Part shown: piece by piece, positions 10,918-22,398 of the stretch | How the letters are laid out: every line of letters starts with the position of its first letter | Position numbering within the stretch: the first letter of the stretch is position 1 | Position numbers and translations under genes: made by a program | Notes under the pieces: generated by a model | Told to the model about the DNA's origin: nothing | The model's input: the letters and a program-made list of their open reading frames with translations, nothing else | Databases searched by the model: none | Assembly: GCA_930367215.1 (NCBI GenBank) | Contig: OV884057.1 | Coordinates: 111,501,284 to 111,565,283, forward strand | Length of the DNA: 64,000 bases | Reading direction: 5' to 3' | Origin: Pollenia angustigena | Taxonomy: Eukaryota; Arthropoda; Insecta; Diptera; Polleniidae

Positions 10918-11408
10918 CCTGCAATGTTACTCTTCATTTTAGTACATTAGGGTCACTCTTCGTCCAATCGAAGAACTTTTTAAAATATAAATTCTAGGGG
11001 AACGATTTTTAAAGTTAAAATTAAGCAAAAAACAACAAAACCTAAAAATTAAAAAAAAAAAAATAACTTTTTTCTTACTCAACCTTAAAGACAATCAGTC
11101 AAATAATACAAAAGAAAAAAAATATTAAGTTATTAGCCTTATTTTACGCATGAGGCATAAAGTATAGTAAAAGTCCAAAAAATAGACACAAAAACTTACA
11201 CTAAAGTTACTCTTCGTCGTTGTGACGAGTACACACCTCTGAATTTCAACTTTAAAAAAATCAGGCTCCAGCGTACGTCTGCTCACTACAAACTTTTGGC
11301 ATCAGCTAACGTTGTTGACAAAAAGGGCGTTATTGGAACACTCATAAAAAAGTTATATGATAAAAAGTAAATGAGCTTCATCGATTCGACGAAGAGTAAC
11401 CGTGCAGG
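10918..11408. mobile_element. MITE with CCTGCA ends
   Basis: The inverted ends are CCTGCAATGTTACTCTTC and GAAGAGTAACCGTGCAGG. The word TTACTCTTCGTC is repeated internally near 10970 and 11211. The superfamily is not assigned and no clear TSD was found. Confidence 0.6.
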
Positions 11409-11951
11409 GTGAAGGAATATTTCAAAATGTAACTTTTGACAAACAACATTAAGTTTTTGAAAGAAATCGTATCTTGTTTTGGCAACACTGGTGCTCAACG
11501 CTTTGACTTTTTGCTCCGCTTTTCTTTTTATTATTTTGCTTTTGTCATCGTATTTGCTGTTGTTGCATTTACATACATACATTTTAATGTTTGTACGAAT
11601 ATAAATATTAAGTATTTTAGATTTTTGTTGTTGCTATTTTGCGCATTTATTGAAACGACCAAGAAATGGGAACAACAGTCAACAAGTCAAGTCATCTAGA
11701 AACAGCAACAACAAGAGGCAACAAAAAAAAATAGAAAAATAGAAATACGAGTACTCTGGGCACATGAGCATTATATTGCTGCGAGTAATCATTCTGTTCT
11801 ATTCGTTCCCTTAGTTCAGTTCAATTCGGATCATAGTGCTCACACATTGTAGTGATCGTATCTGATAGCCAAAACCACTTCACAGAAACAAGTATGAGTA
11901 TGATTTATTTTTGATTGTATGAATTAGTATGTGCATGGACACGAGTACAAG
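11409..11951. other. Unassigned sequence
   Basis: Two overlapping frames on opposite strands (11286-11582 minus, 11436-11699 plus) are low-complexity and hydrophobic, with no recognisable domain. CAACAA-rich stretches and a GAGTA word near 11750 look non-coding. Confidence 0.25.
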
Positions 11952-12224
11952 CAGAGCTGCCAGATTTAGGGGTTTAGACCCTTTTAAGGGGAAATTTCAT
12001 TGCCAAAAAGGATACAAATTTACGCTTAAGGTTTTCAATGGAGATTTGAAAAAATAGATTTTTTTGAGAAAATCGGGCATGTTTACAAATTGAAATGAAG
12101 TGTACTGAAGAAAGTTCCTAAAAATATTTCGTTTTATCAATTTCATTTTTGGAGTACCAATTAGCTCTACAAGAACAACTCTTAAAACCAGGAAAAACTA
12201 TGGTCATTTTGTAAATAATTGAAT

Positions 12225-13140
12225 AAAAACAAGTTAGAAAATAAAGTTGGTCAAGCCTGACCCAACACGACAGTATTTATAGCCAAGTTTTTAAAAGTGT
12301 ACCTATTGTATTTGGGACAGAGCATGGGTGATCATAACCCTCCAAAATAAAAATCTATTATAAGATTAAAATTTATATAAGAGTTCTTTGTGCCGATATC
12401 TAATCGGTATGAGATTTTTTTTAATATAAATGATTTGGAAAGGGGATTTATTTGGGATCTTTGAACAATTCTGGCCCATCTGCATAACATTTGACATGAC
12501 ATAGTACCTATTTTAGAAGTTACCTTCACCAAATTTTATTTTAATGTCATCATTAATAAGGATTAGGCTTTCAATACATATTGTTATTTTCGACAAGAAA
12601 GATTCAATAATGAACAAGTAAGGAAGTAAAGTCGGTCAAGACCGACCATATGATACCCTAACCCACAGTATTAAAAAACACATCATGCTTATATGTCCAT
12701 ATAAATATGGATTTATCTATGTTTATAAACTTCATTAAAATCGGTTTGAAAGTGTGTGAGAGGCAGAAATTGCCCCCTACCTCCCCTTGTAGTCCTATTT
12801 TTGAAAAACTGTATAGCTTTTGTGTCCAAAAAGATATGGTTCTATCTATGTTTTAAATTTCATTAAAATTGGTTTGATAGTTTCTGAGAGGAAGAAATTT
12901 CCCCCTATCTTCCCTCGTGGTGATACGATTTGGCCCATTTTCAATAGGCTTAGTCCTTGTGCCAATAAAAACCTACTATGTCCCAAATTTTATCAAATTA
13001 TCTCCAAAAATGCGACCTGTACTTTGCGAACAAGGTTACATAGACAGCCAGACAGACAGATTTTAAGGTGTTACACACATCAGCACAAATGCTTAATACC
13101 CTCTCCACTATTGTGGTGTGGGTGTAAAAATAAAAAAAAA
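12225..13140 (+). repeat. Dispersed non-coding repeat, family B (degenerate copy plus better copy)
   Basis: A decayed copy spans about 12225-12605. A better one starts at about 12611: AAGTCGGTCAAGACCGACCA, then GATACCCTAACCCACAG, and ends with ACCCTCTCCACTATTGTGGTG at about 13098. The same blocks recur at 13143-13790, 40970-42520 and 59772-61457. There is no conserved reading frame. Confidence 0.65.
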
Positions 13141-13142
13141 TA

Positions 13143-13790
13143 AATTAATAAGGAAGTTTTGGTATTAAAAGCTATTTCAGGCAGAGTTATTTGTACGGGA
13201 ACTATGGTTCCAATTGATTCCAATCAAATTTGACAAGATAATTAAGGTTGCAATAAAATATTTTCGGGACGAATTTAATCTAAATACCAACAATATAAGA
13301 TGGTTCATGCATCGCTTAAAAAACTGCAGTCAAAGTAGAAAAACTGCCATTTCCTCCACTTCATAATTTGTCATTGGCCAAAAAAAACTGTTGCTTTTTC
13401 TTCTAATTCATTAAATGTAAAAAGTCGCTGTCAAGCCAACTCAAAAGGCGAAAACTTGTAAACAAATTTTTGTTTTTTGCTCGACAGTTGTTTAAACTCT
13501 GGGTTTATGTATACAAAAACTCTATTGCTGAAGAAGGGACTATGTGAAATCATACGCCAGCTCTCACCATTTTCAATAACCTTCGCTTTTGTGAAGATTT
13601 GTACTTATTTTAGTCAAATTATCCCCAAAGTTGTGACATGTACTTTAATTTTATATCGACAGCCAGCCAGGCGGACGGATATCGTTAGATCGCTTAAGAA
13701 AGTGAATCTGATTCGATCGGTATACTCAAAGGTGGGTCTAGCTAGGAAAAATACACATTAGCACAAATGCATTATAAGTGGTGTGTTTCT
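13143..13790 (+). repeat. Dispersed non-coding repeat, family B (third copy)
   Basis: Shared blocks include CAGCCAGCCAGGCGGACGG, a TATACTCAAAGGTGGGTCTAG phrase and the ACACATTAGCACAAATGCATT end. It is more diverged than the copy before it. Confidence 0.55.
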
Positions 13791-13924
13791 GATAAATAAA
13801 TTATTAAAAATACTATTTTGATCAAAGGAATTTCGTTGGGGAAATTCTTATTTTTACAGGGGATATTTTGAGGATTATTTTTGTTAAATTTGGGTAGGAT
13901 AAAAACAATTATCTGACAGCCCTG

Positions 13925-14401
13925 AACACTAACACAAGTTCCGTAACCACGCATATTGGGTATACCCACACATTTGAACTCATGTTCGAGTTGAAATCTA
14001 TACAAACATACATACGTATGTACATGCAGACGTACAAACGCACACAGATACGAACATTGTCTAAAGTTGACGACAACAAGAGTGGGCCACACACTTAAGT
14101 AGTAAATCTTTTATTTGTTTTATTTTTACACATACAGTTTATATTATTATTATACCTATTTATTGTTTATTTTTATTTGAACTTTTAGTTTTGTCAAAAA
14201 TTTTTGTTGTAGATTCAGTTGTAAGGCTGATCTTTGGATGCATGTCTGTATGTATATGAGGAGTTCCTTAACAAAAAGCAATTATTCCGTTTTAAGTTTT
14301 TTTTAACTAAATGCATATTGAAATGTTAAAAAACCAAACATAATTCAAAAATTTCGTTGACATTTAACTCAAAAAATAATATTCAAGCGAATTATTTGTA
14401 T
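13925..14401. other. Unassigned sequence with TACA/CATA runs
   Basis: Only short CATACATACGTATGTACATG-type runs were seen at about 14008-14030, plus AT-rich filler. The overlapping minus-strand frames at 13772-14094 share no domain. Confidence 0.25.
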
Positions 14402-15656
14402 ACACAGAAAAAACAGATTCGTGATCACAACCGAATTTGGCGCCAATCGAATTTCGTCGGTTGCATGTACTATCACAGAATTCGGTTCCAATTACTGAAA
14501 ATTTCGTTGCTTAGCATAATAGGTTTGATAGCAACATTTGAATTTTAGTACACTATCAGTCATAACAACAGATATTGTTAGTTGTTAGTATGATTATTAG
14601 AAACAAAATTGGGCTTATACCCGAATAAATGATAGGTGCAACTGAATTAACACATAATTGGTGTTCATAACAAGAGATTTGATTGTCGTTATCAATATAT
14701 TTTTTTAACCGGTCAAATGTAGCCCATAAGGGGCAAGGACTTGTCCAAAGGTAATCTCAATGAATGGCAAAAATGGGTTTTTGACAGTACGATGTCCTAG
14801 GGCAGGACCATATAACCCAGCTGTCATTACAAAGGGGAAGTCTTAAAACTACTCCATGGTATACTCCAGAGGATTAGCTTTGAAATCGTTTAAAAACGAA
14901 AGCATGTCGTTAAAAAACGAAGACATGACGTTTCACTGCAGACTCTTTTAAATAATGACATGGTCCATACTTGCACTACATTGGACCAGTCCAGGATCAA
15001 AATGGATCAAGAAGTCCAATATAATTTGCAGGGTATAAAAAATAATACGTACATTCATACATCATATGTATGTACGTGTATATGTTCATACCTATAAGAA
15101 TACGTAAATTACTTACCCCTATTTATTAAGTTTTTCACATTTTTAGTTTTTGACCGCAAATATATTTTTTAAATATAATTTTAAAAATTTATTTAATCTA
15201 TCAAATGTTTTGACAGAAAATTTAGTAAGCAATTGGGGCTTTTAACTATTTTTTGGTTGTGAATTCCGAATAATTATATTTTCATTTGTTGTACTCGAAT
15301 TGAATCTATTCCAGCAATCAATAATTAGCTGCAATAAATGAATAATCATTTATATTACAAAATCTATTGACGAAAGCAAATTATTGATTGCAATGACCAA
15401 TATTCAGTATTGCCCTATATTAAATTCGGTTGTGATTCTAACCATTTGTACTAATTTTTAGAACTTAATTAAATTAGCTATCATAACTAATAAAATAATT
15501 GAAGCAATCATATTTCAGTTAGAATAACATTTTAATAATCAAGAGAATTAAAAATCAGTTAGAACTATACATTTTTAATAGTTGCAATAATAAATCATGT
15601 TACTTGATCAATATTTTATTACTGCAACCGTTTCCCAACCAATTTGTTTTCTGTGT
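14402..15656. mobile_element. DNA element with ACACAGAAAA ends and 4-bp TSD
   Basis: The ends are ACACAGAAAA and TTTTCTGTGT. GTAT flanks both sides (14398-14401 and 15657-15660). A 4-bp target suggests a Chapaev- or Sola-like group, but a 4-bp match can occur by chance. There is no transposase frame. The middle (about 14710-15045) is less AT-rich and may be a further insertion. Confidence 0.5.
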
Positions 15657-16146
15657 GTATCTATAAAACTACAAATAAAAAAATCAGTGATGCCAACTTA
15701 GTGCTTTTGACACTATTTATGGGGCTTTTTGATGCCTCTAAACGCCAAAATTGTATCCATAGTGCCAAACTAAAAAAAAGCACTAACTTGGTGCTTTTTT
15801 AATTTTTCGTTAGTGCCTTTAGTGCTTCTTACAATTTTTATTTTTTTCTATCATTTTTGTAAACTACGATTATATAGAGGATGATTTAGTTGAACTTTGC
15901 TATTTGGGGTACAATTTTGAGAAGGCTTGTAAAGATTTTAAGATTTCAAATGATAAAAAAGTGATAAAAAAAGTTACATTCCTTTTACCAACAACTTTAT
16001 TTACGAGGTCAGCGCTAGACTTCCTAGCAATTTGAAAATTTTACGAAACGTTGAATTGTTTAGCGTTGACAACATATTTTGTAATTGTTATAAAAACGAT
16101 GTATTTCGGTAAACATTTTCGGCAAACACTGTTTCAAAAATAGAAT

Positions 16147-16365
16147 ATGTATTGGAAAATATTAGGAATTGTTAAAAAACATGCAGTCAGAAACCGTACA
16201 AAAAAACGCAAAGACTTTATATGCAAAGTTTTAAATAAAATAAAAACAGCTGACATAAAATACTTTTATAACGAGCGTTGTGTAACCTGCTATTTTTTAT
16301 GCGCTTTAGTTTTCCACGTGTTGTTCACTTCTACCTCTTGTGCTATTGAAAAAAGGTTTGACTAA
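16147..16365 (+). pseudogene. Possible coding remnant shared by H1 hAT copies
   Basis: The 72-codon frame has a basic stretch (VRNRTKKRKD) and no domain I recognise. The homologous DNA at 48473-48706 (opposite strand) is conserved at many positions but in a broken frame. It may be a transposase relic or a captured host fragment. No function is claimed. Confidence 0.25.
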
Positions 16366-16715
16366 GTATCAGAATACAAACATACATGTTTTTTTCTATT
16401 TTACACCTTATATACGTTCTTTATTCAGAAGCGTACATATGTTAAAATAATTGGATAATATAATAAGCCAAATGTTTTATTAAACTTTGCACGATTTTAA
16501 CTTAGATTTATTAAAACGATAAAATATAAGGATGTTTATTAAAGTATGCTGTCATTAAGCTTTATAAACAATGGTCGTTCATTGAAAATTTTAGGTAATT
16601 GCAACAGGCCAGATTTTTTCGAGTTACGAATATCGAGCTCGCACTGTGTTACTTTAAAACTGTTTTATGGCCAATTTTAACTCCAAATGATTTGGACGAT
16701 ATAATTTTTATTGAA

Positions 16716-17366
16716 GTAGTGCTGGGAAACTATCGATAGTAATAAAATATCGAAAATATCGATAGGAAAATATCAATATCGATATTATTATTTACAATAC
16801 AGCTATGAAGACATGTAAGACAGCAGCTTTACACACACAGTTTTTTGCCGCAAGTTTTTACTTGTTATTATGAAATTACAGCAATGAATACAAACAACAA
16901 AATTGCAGGTGGTATAGATTGCTTAGCTGCTTATTAATTGCCTTTAAGTCGAAATTTGTACATGTTTACATAGGGACTGAAATATCAAATATTTTTGTAA
17001 TGTTGTAATAAAAATGCAAATCCAAATGCAATAGCAATTGCGAGCACAGGATAAAACAATGAACGACCATTAGATGATAAGCCCGCTAGATTGATTATCT
17101 TTTTGGGTTGAGAATCAAAACCAATTTAGAAAATTATTTAAAGTTGCAATAGAATATCTAAAATTGTCCCAGCTGCATCGGTTTCCTCAGAAAGGTACTT
17201 ATCAATTTTTAAAAAACTGTTATCTAAAATAACGTGCGTACATACATACGTCTTATACGTTCAATAAAGTAAACTAGTTAAAGTTTTCCGGCACAAGTAA
17301 AAACATTCAGTCGATAGTAAAATCGATAGTGAAATCTGAACTATCGATAGTAGAAAATATCGATTA
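16716..17366. mobile_element. Nested insertion rich in ATCGATAG words
   Basis: TAGTGCTGGGAAACTATCGATAG at the left is hAT-like. ATCGATAG and CGATAGT recur at both sides (16730-16790 and 17310-17365). The right end is obscured by the adjoining MITE. It is absent from the sister H1 copy at 48110, which sets the left limit. Confidence 0.5.
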
Positions 17367-17505
17367 AAGATAATCACCGCTATCGTGAATAAAAATTCCT
17401 TGCGAGTTTTTTCCCTTTTCCCATTTTTTCAATTGAATTAACATAGGAAAAATTGGAAAAGAGAAAAAACTCCCAAGGAATTTTTATTCACGATAGGGGT
17501 GAATA
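17367..17505. mobile_element. 139-bp hairpin MITE
   Basis: TCACCGCTATCGTGAATAAA and the long inverted arm ending TTTATTCACGATAGGGGTGA form a near-perfect hairpin. A single related arm (TGAATAAAAATTCCCCGGGA) occurs at 27722-27775. It is absent at the homologous site of the H1 copy at 48110. Confidence 0.75.
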
Positions 17506-17874
17506 ATAATACATTTAAAAATGTTTTTATACAAATGTAAATATATTTATTATTTAATCTTAAATGAAAATGGTCCACATCAACGCCGGCTCCTTTTTTT
17601 AAATTTTGGAGGTATATAATATTCGGCACAGCCGAATGCAACTTTTTTTGTGTAGTAAAAATGGCTTAGTGCTTTTTTACGCTTTTTTTTTGCTCTAAAT
17701 AGTGCTTTTTAGTGCTTTTTTAATTTTAAAGTGTTTTTTGCTCTCAAAAAGTTGGCATCACTGAAAAAAATATGGTATTCTAAGAGCAACGTACTTAAGT
17801 TGGAATTTAACAATGCTACTGTTAATACTTAAGTAAACATATAACTGTAAAAAGGTGTCTACACGACATCTAGG

Positions 17875-18568
17875 TTAACTGTAGAACGACGGATGTCTTT
17901 GAATGAGATTGCGAAGCATTCAAGGGTAATGCAAGTATAGATATCAGGGCTGCCCGGGTAGCCAGACAGCAGATGAGCTGGCCAAACGAGAAGGTCGAAT
18001 GATTGATCGATTCGTTGGCCTTCCAATGGCTCACTGTAAGTCAGTTATTAAGCGCGAGTCTTATAGAATTGCGCAAATGGGATGGACTTGCGAGTCCACC
18101 TGCTCCATATACAGGGCACTGTGGCCTGGCTTTGATGAACGGAGAACTGCCTCTCTACTCAGGTGCAATAGTAACCAAATCAGAACAGTGGAATCAGTTG
18201 TAACTGGGCACTGGCCTGCGGGCATTCGTGCTAGGAGAATGGATCCGGTCAACGACTAGTGTAGAAGTTGTAATGATGAGACGGCAGAGAAAACTGTGCT
18301 TCACATCCTTTGTAAATGTCCTGAAATCTGGGGCTTAAGGGAAAAATACCTGAGAGGACTGGTATTTGTCTGCTTGGAGATAGTTTTCGGGGATAGAACT
18401 TAGTTCGCTTCTTCTCTTTATGAGGAAGTCGAATTGGCTGAACTCTGCAGTGACACCATCTAAGTAACTGCCCTGTAGGATGGGCATTGGCACTAGGTAA
18501 TACAAAGGGACTACTGATGGACCCAAGTGTGCCGTCTCTAGATGTCTGTCCAATGAACCTAACCTAAC
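17875..18568 (+). pseudogene. LOA-like LINE RNase H fragment
   Basis: The codons read RRMSLNEIA near 17890, then after frame changes a frame from 17999 gives FVGLPMAHCKSVIKRE. Further on come VVTGHWPAG and a zinc-knuckle-like CRSCNDETAEKTVLHILCKC at about 18258-18317. This is the arrangement of the RNase H tail found in LOA/I-group non-LTR retrotransposons. The RNase H motif that normally follows SLNE is broken by stops. It ends in CCTAACCTAAC, typical of such tails. A sister copy lies at 43215-43875. Several stops and frameshifts make it non-functional. Confidence 0.7.
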
Positions 18569-18810
18569 GTACAGTTAAATGCCAACGAAATTTTATTCGT
18601 GACAATAGTAATCTTAAAAGCCACAATAGTTTTTTCCTGGCAATGGCGGGAACCATACCCATACTTCCACCATAGTATTTTTTTGCGTCTAGCAATTAAC
18701 GAAAAAAAAGTAACAGTAACAAATGTAAAGATAACAAATAATATTCTTGCTTAATTAACCGAGCAATTGTAACAAAGTCCTTTAGTTCGTTGTAGTGCAA
18801 CAGATTACAA

Positions 18811-18870
18811 ACTCTGACGGGAATCGAACCCGAAACACTCGCTCTTATAGACTAGCCTACCAGCACGCCC
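18811..18870 (-). ncRNA. tRNA-like module
   Basis: The minus strand carries GGGTTCGATTCCCGTC, a perfect B box with T-stem, preceded by GCTGGTAGGCTAGTCTAT, close to an A-box/D-arm. It is homologous to the module at 34341-34420. Pairing of the ends is poor, so it is probably a SINE or TE-borne tRNA relic rather than a tRNA gene. Confidence 0.45.
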
Positions 18871-18873
18871 AGG

Positions 18874-19382
18874 AGAGTTTAAAATATGTATGTACATTGA
18901 AAAAATATTTAAGATTTTTATTTAAATAGAACATACCGGCTTAAAATTTGAATTTGATGTAACTATTCAATTATTTTCATATACTTACGTGGTTCAATAG
19001 ATACGCGAGATTTATGACATAAATTGTTTTTTGTAATTATAGATGTAAGATCTGCCATCGAACTTGGTAGTCTTATTAAAAATCAGGTGGTTACGGATCA
19101 ATTCCCGTAATTACGATATGGAACAGACTACCATCTTTCCGTATATACACGCAGAAAAAAAACATGTTTAAATATGTTGACCTCCAACACAACTACTCTT
19201 AAAGAAAATTTTGAACATATTATGTTGAATTTGTCCTTTATTTATCTAAATATTAATTAACGGTGCACTCGCGATAATATGAACTAATTAAAACAAAGCC
19301 AGTTCATTTTCAAAAACGGTTTCCTATAAAAATAAAAGTTTCTTATGTTTAACGTTTTTTATTTATTGTTCATTGGATGTAC
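18874..19382. other. Unassigned sequence with an ACACGCAGAAAAAA end
   Basis: ACACGCAGAAAAAAAACATG at about 19147 resembles the termini seen at 4891, 14402 and 59533. No partner end was found. No gene was seen. Confidence 0.3.
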
Positions 19383-19905
19383 TTAAATAAGAAGTTCACG
19401 AAGAACACAGAGCGTTAACGAATTCTCTCCATTCTCTTCTATAATTGGCAAGGACTTTGATTTGTCTCCATGTTTTATGACCTGTTGCGAGTTCTTGTCG
19501 TGTGCAGCGTATCCAAGTATTACGTGGTCGTCTCTGATTGCGGTGTCCTTGAGGGTTCCATTCGAGGGCAAGTCTTGCTATTTCCTATACTGGACGTCAA
19601 GGGTATGACCGATTCATGTCCATTTACGTCTTCTTATTTCTTGTTCAATAAGTATACTATTAGTCTGTTGCCACAGTGTCTCATTGGATATTTGATTTGG
19701 CCAGAAGATCTCAACTTAGTTTTTTGTGTGATTTTGTTTGAGTGACAGACCATATGTAACTTGTGAAAAGCCATGCGGGCTTTATTAATTCGCTCAGAGA
19801 TATCTTCATCCGAACCACCAGTAACGTTTAACCTACTTCCCAAGTAATTAAAAGACTGAATATCATTTAAGTATTCATCCAAATTCCAACGGATTCCAAA
19901 AGGTG
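19383..19905 (-). pseudogene. RTE-type LINE reverse transcriptase C-terminal remnant
   Basis: The minus strand reads FNYLGSRLNVTGGSDEDISE, then RINKARMAFHKL, the usual post-catalytic pattern of RTE-like LINEs (YLGS....GG...DI..RI.KAR.AF..L). After a frame change it continues with IRRRKWTWIGHTL and finally LCVLRELL near the 3' end. The catalytic YXDD is upstream and absent. A second remnant of the same type lies at 28690-29045. Confidence 0.7.
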
Positions 19906-20625
19906 TGTCTGGTATTTTTTAAAAATTCGGCTCTTTTTTGGAGTAAACGGAAATTACTGAATTTAATAAAATAACTGAAAATTCCTTTGTTTAACGTAAC
20001 ATGGAGTTGAAGTTTTGACAGTAAAAATTAAATAAACTTTCCATTTAAAATAAATGAAAGATAAGTGGACCGAGTTTTACCTTAATTTCATTTATTTTAT
20101 ATAACAATTTCAAATAATTTTACGTACAGAATTTTGTGAGTGTGATAGAATCTATCATTTTCTGCAAATCTGAAAAACAGTTGCATTTTTAGTAAGTCAG
20201 GGTTTTTTTGACATATCGTACGGCTTTCGAACATTCACAAATATCTCGATGTACCATCAGTTAAATCTATGATCACAAAGTATTAAATTAAATACTTAAA
20301 AACGCTTGAATCGTACTTTAACCCACACGCTCAAAATATTTTAAATGCTGGTGGCCACACTCACTTAAGTAAAAGAGATACTGCCGAACTTATTCAATCA
20401 GAAGAGCGCTAAGCACCGATGTAAACGAGAACCGTTTTTTTAGGTATTGGCAGGACGCAAACTTGAGAAAAAGATAAATTTTTGATTAATCATTGTTAGT
20501 TCATATAACTAATGAAGATTTAATTAATAAATATGAAAAAAATGTATCGTACGAATAAATAGGATGCAGGTTTGACAATCACCAAAAAACAGCATCGATA
20601 TCATTTCTTTATTTCTATATTTCTA
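19906..20625. other. Unassigned AT-rich sequence
   Basis: No frame or terminal repeat could be supported. Confidence 0.25.
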
Positions 20626-20820
20626 GCCTTTGCTGCAATAGAGTCATAGCTCAAAAAACCTGATCTTTGACTAATGCATTAAATTCTATAGTTCCCAGTG
20701 GAACATAGCGTCGCCTACCAGCTTATAATGTGAAGTTTGTCGCCAATTGGTTTCTTCGTAAATATATTTTAAGGTTCTTGAAAACTCAAATTAGAGTTAT
20801 GACTCTATTGCAGCAAAGGC
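20626..20820. mobile_element. 195-bp MITE
   Basis: GCCTTTGCTGCAATAGAGTC and GACTCTATTGCAGCAAAGGC are perfect inverted ends that extend into CATA/TATG. The flanks give no evident TSD. The core of its terminal repeat resembles that of the MITE at 32016-32227. Confidence 0.8.
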
Positions 20821-21170
20821 CCGATTTTTCTTTTGCTTTATCCATTTTTTTCGAAACAAACTCTTAAAGATTAATCATTGTCGATATATTATTTTATTTT
20901 AATAGCCAAAAAAAAGTTAGAGTGTTATTTTCGGCTGTGCTAAATCTTTGATACCCTCACTCAACAGTTTGATATTCTAGGAGTGGGCTTTATATGGGAC
21001 CTATGTTAAATTATGGACCCATCTTTACGAAAGTTGACAGTGTGATTTGTAGTCATATAAAACTACGACAGACCGAATTATATTACTACAGCATTATTTG
21101 TCACGGTTTTACGCATACTAAAGTGTTTTCCGAGAGTTGGCTTTATATGAGGCCAATGGTGAATTACAGA

Positions 21171-22398
21171 TTTGTCCGGTTTTACGTGATCGTCGTCCGA
21201 AGACCCTTCCTCACGGTGCTCTTAGCACAGGGTCAAAACATGCGTGACCATCGCCCCCTTCCTCCTTCGCCACAAACTGTGGCACCAGAGCAAGGGTACC
21301 GACTTCGAATCCGTGCATTTGGACACTTTATCCCCCTCGGTGAAGGGCGGAGCCTATCTAACACTCCTCAAATGGCAACCGGTTGCAATGCAACTCCACA
21401 CCGAGCAATAAATTACTCTACCCGCGATATGGGTATTAAACCACAACCACCACGTTACTCCCCCGAAGGGGCCTCACCATAAACAGGTTGGGACCGAGGT
21501 AACTGGAACTGCACCTCCGCAAACTGCGGAACACCACAAACATCTACATAAAGGGACTATACATCACCAATAGACGATACAACAAAAACAATAAACAGCC
21601 GCTCTCACGAGCGACACTTTGGCCACCATGCGTGACACCAGCAATGGACATCACGCACAAACAATGACAACAAAAAACACAACAATAAACGCAGCTGTCC
21701 TCACGGACAGGCTCACGGTCACAATCGACCGACCGCAACCAACGACGCACAAAGGAGAACACGAACCCAGCAGGGGGCCGTTCCGGAAATCAGCCGACAG
21801 CATGCCGCTACTCCACCAAGACACTCCCATCTCCAGCCCTAAGGGACCAGAGACACAAGTGTCTCAGCACAAGCAACAGCAGCATGGGCAAATCACCAGA
21901 CCCCAACACGACGAGATTCCACCAAAAACAGCAAACCGACCTCCGAGCACGAAGCAATGCGCAGAGCGGACAGTTCGACGATATACGCGAGCGTCGGTTC
22001 GCAAATGACTGCGAATGAGCTCACCTTCACTATCTCCGTCTTCTCCTAATAAATACTTCCTGGGCAAATTGCCCCAACCTCCCCATCGTCCGATCGTCCT
22101 CTAAGGCCCTACTGTAATCCCAACCCGCCCCAGTATGAGTGATGCCCATACTATCTAAGTCCCTAATGTCATCATAGTAATGACACCCAGCAATAACGTG
22201 CCATACGTCCTCGGTTCCCCTCCCTCACCCACAGTCCGAAGTGTCCGACAAGGCCCTCTTATGCAAAAATGCATTGAGTGAGCCATGTCCCGTCAGTAAG
22301 AACCCCAGACTAAGGCCGAAGCCAAAATCTGGGCGCTCGCGTACGAAGGGCGCATCCCGTATAAAAGCATACGTGACACGACCCTTGTCAGAGTCCGT
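21171..22398 (-). mobile_element. 5'-truncated R1-like LINE insertion with 17-bp TSD
   Basis: The insertion is flanked by the perfect duplication CAATGGTGAATTACAGA at 21154-21170 and 22399-22415. It is clearly more GC-rich than its surroundings. Coding sequence runs leftward from 22398 to a stop at 22030. The remaining 860 bp (21171-22029) would be a long 3' UTR. The low-complexity plus-strand frames there are antisense to it. Confidence 0.8.
22030..22398 (-). pseudogene. C-terminal end of an R1-like LINE ORF2
   Basis: On the minus strand the frame begins within the element (truncated) and reads GRVTYAFIRDAPFVRERPDF, then FLLTGHGSLNAFLHKRAL, then DTSDCG followed by an in-frame TGA, then GTEDVWHVIAGCHYYDD, and ends QEVFIRRRR with TAG. 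LTGHG...N..L plus C.CG...ED..HV...C is the C-terminal zinc-knuckle region of R1-clade LINEs. The second cysteine is lost where the stop occurs. Reverse transcriptase and endonuclease are absent because of truncation. R1 elements usually target rDNA; this one lies in a dispersed repeat, so it may be a non-rDNA relative such as the Waldo/TRAS group. Confidence 0.65.

Larger units (their letters stand above)
11952..13924. mobile_element. hAT-like element containing dispersed repeats
   Basis: The left end CAGAGCTGCCAGAT and right end ATCTGACAGCCCTG form hAT-style inverted termini. The flanks (AGTACAAG and AACACTAA) are not a convincing TSD. Most of the interior is copies of dispersed repeat family B, which must have inserted later. 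Confidence 0.5.
15685..17763 (+). mobile_element. hAT element (family H1), long copy with nested inserts
   Basis: The ends are CAGTGATGCCAACTT and AAGTTGGCATCACTG-like. The TSD is AAAAAAAT at 15677-15684 and 17764-17771: perfect, but low complexity. AGTGCTTTTT words crowd both ends. The interior aligns by eye with the reverse complement of the copy at 48110-48851. Where that copy reads straight through, this one has about 800 bp of extra DNA (16716-17515), so younger elements inserted here. Confidence 0.8.

Noticed and set aside
11944..13932. Perfect TSD for the hAT-like element at 11952
   Set aside because: The flanking 8-mers AGTACAAG and AACACTAA differ; only the inverted ends support the element.
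21619..22008. 129-codon plus-strand frame rich in Thr, Gln and Pro
   Set aside because: It is antisense within the R1-like LINE 3' region, with low-complexity composition and no domain.
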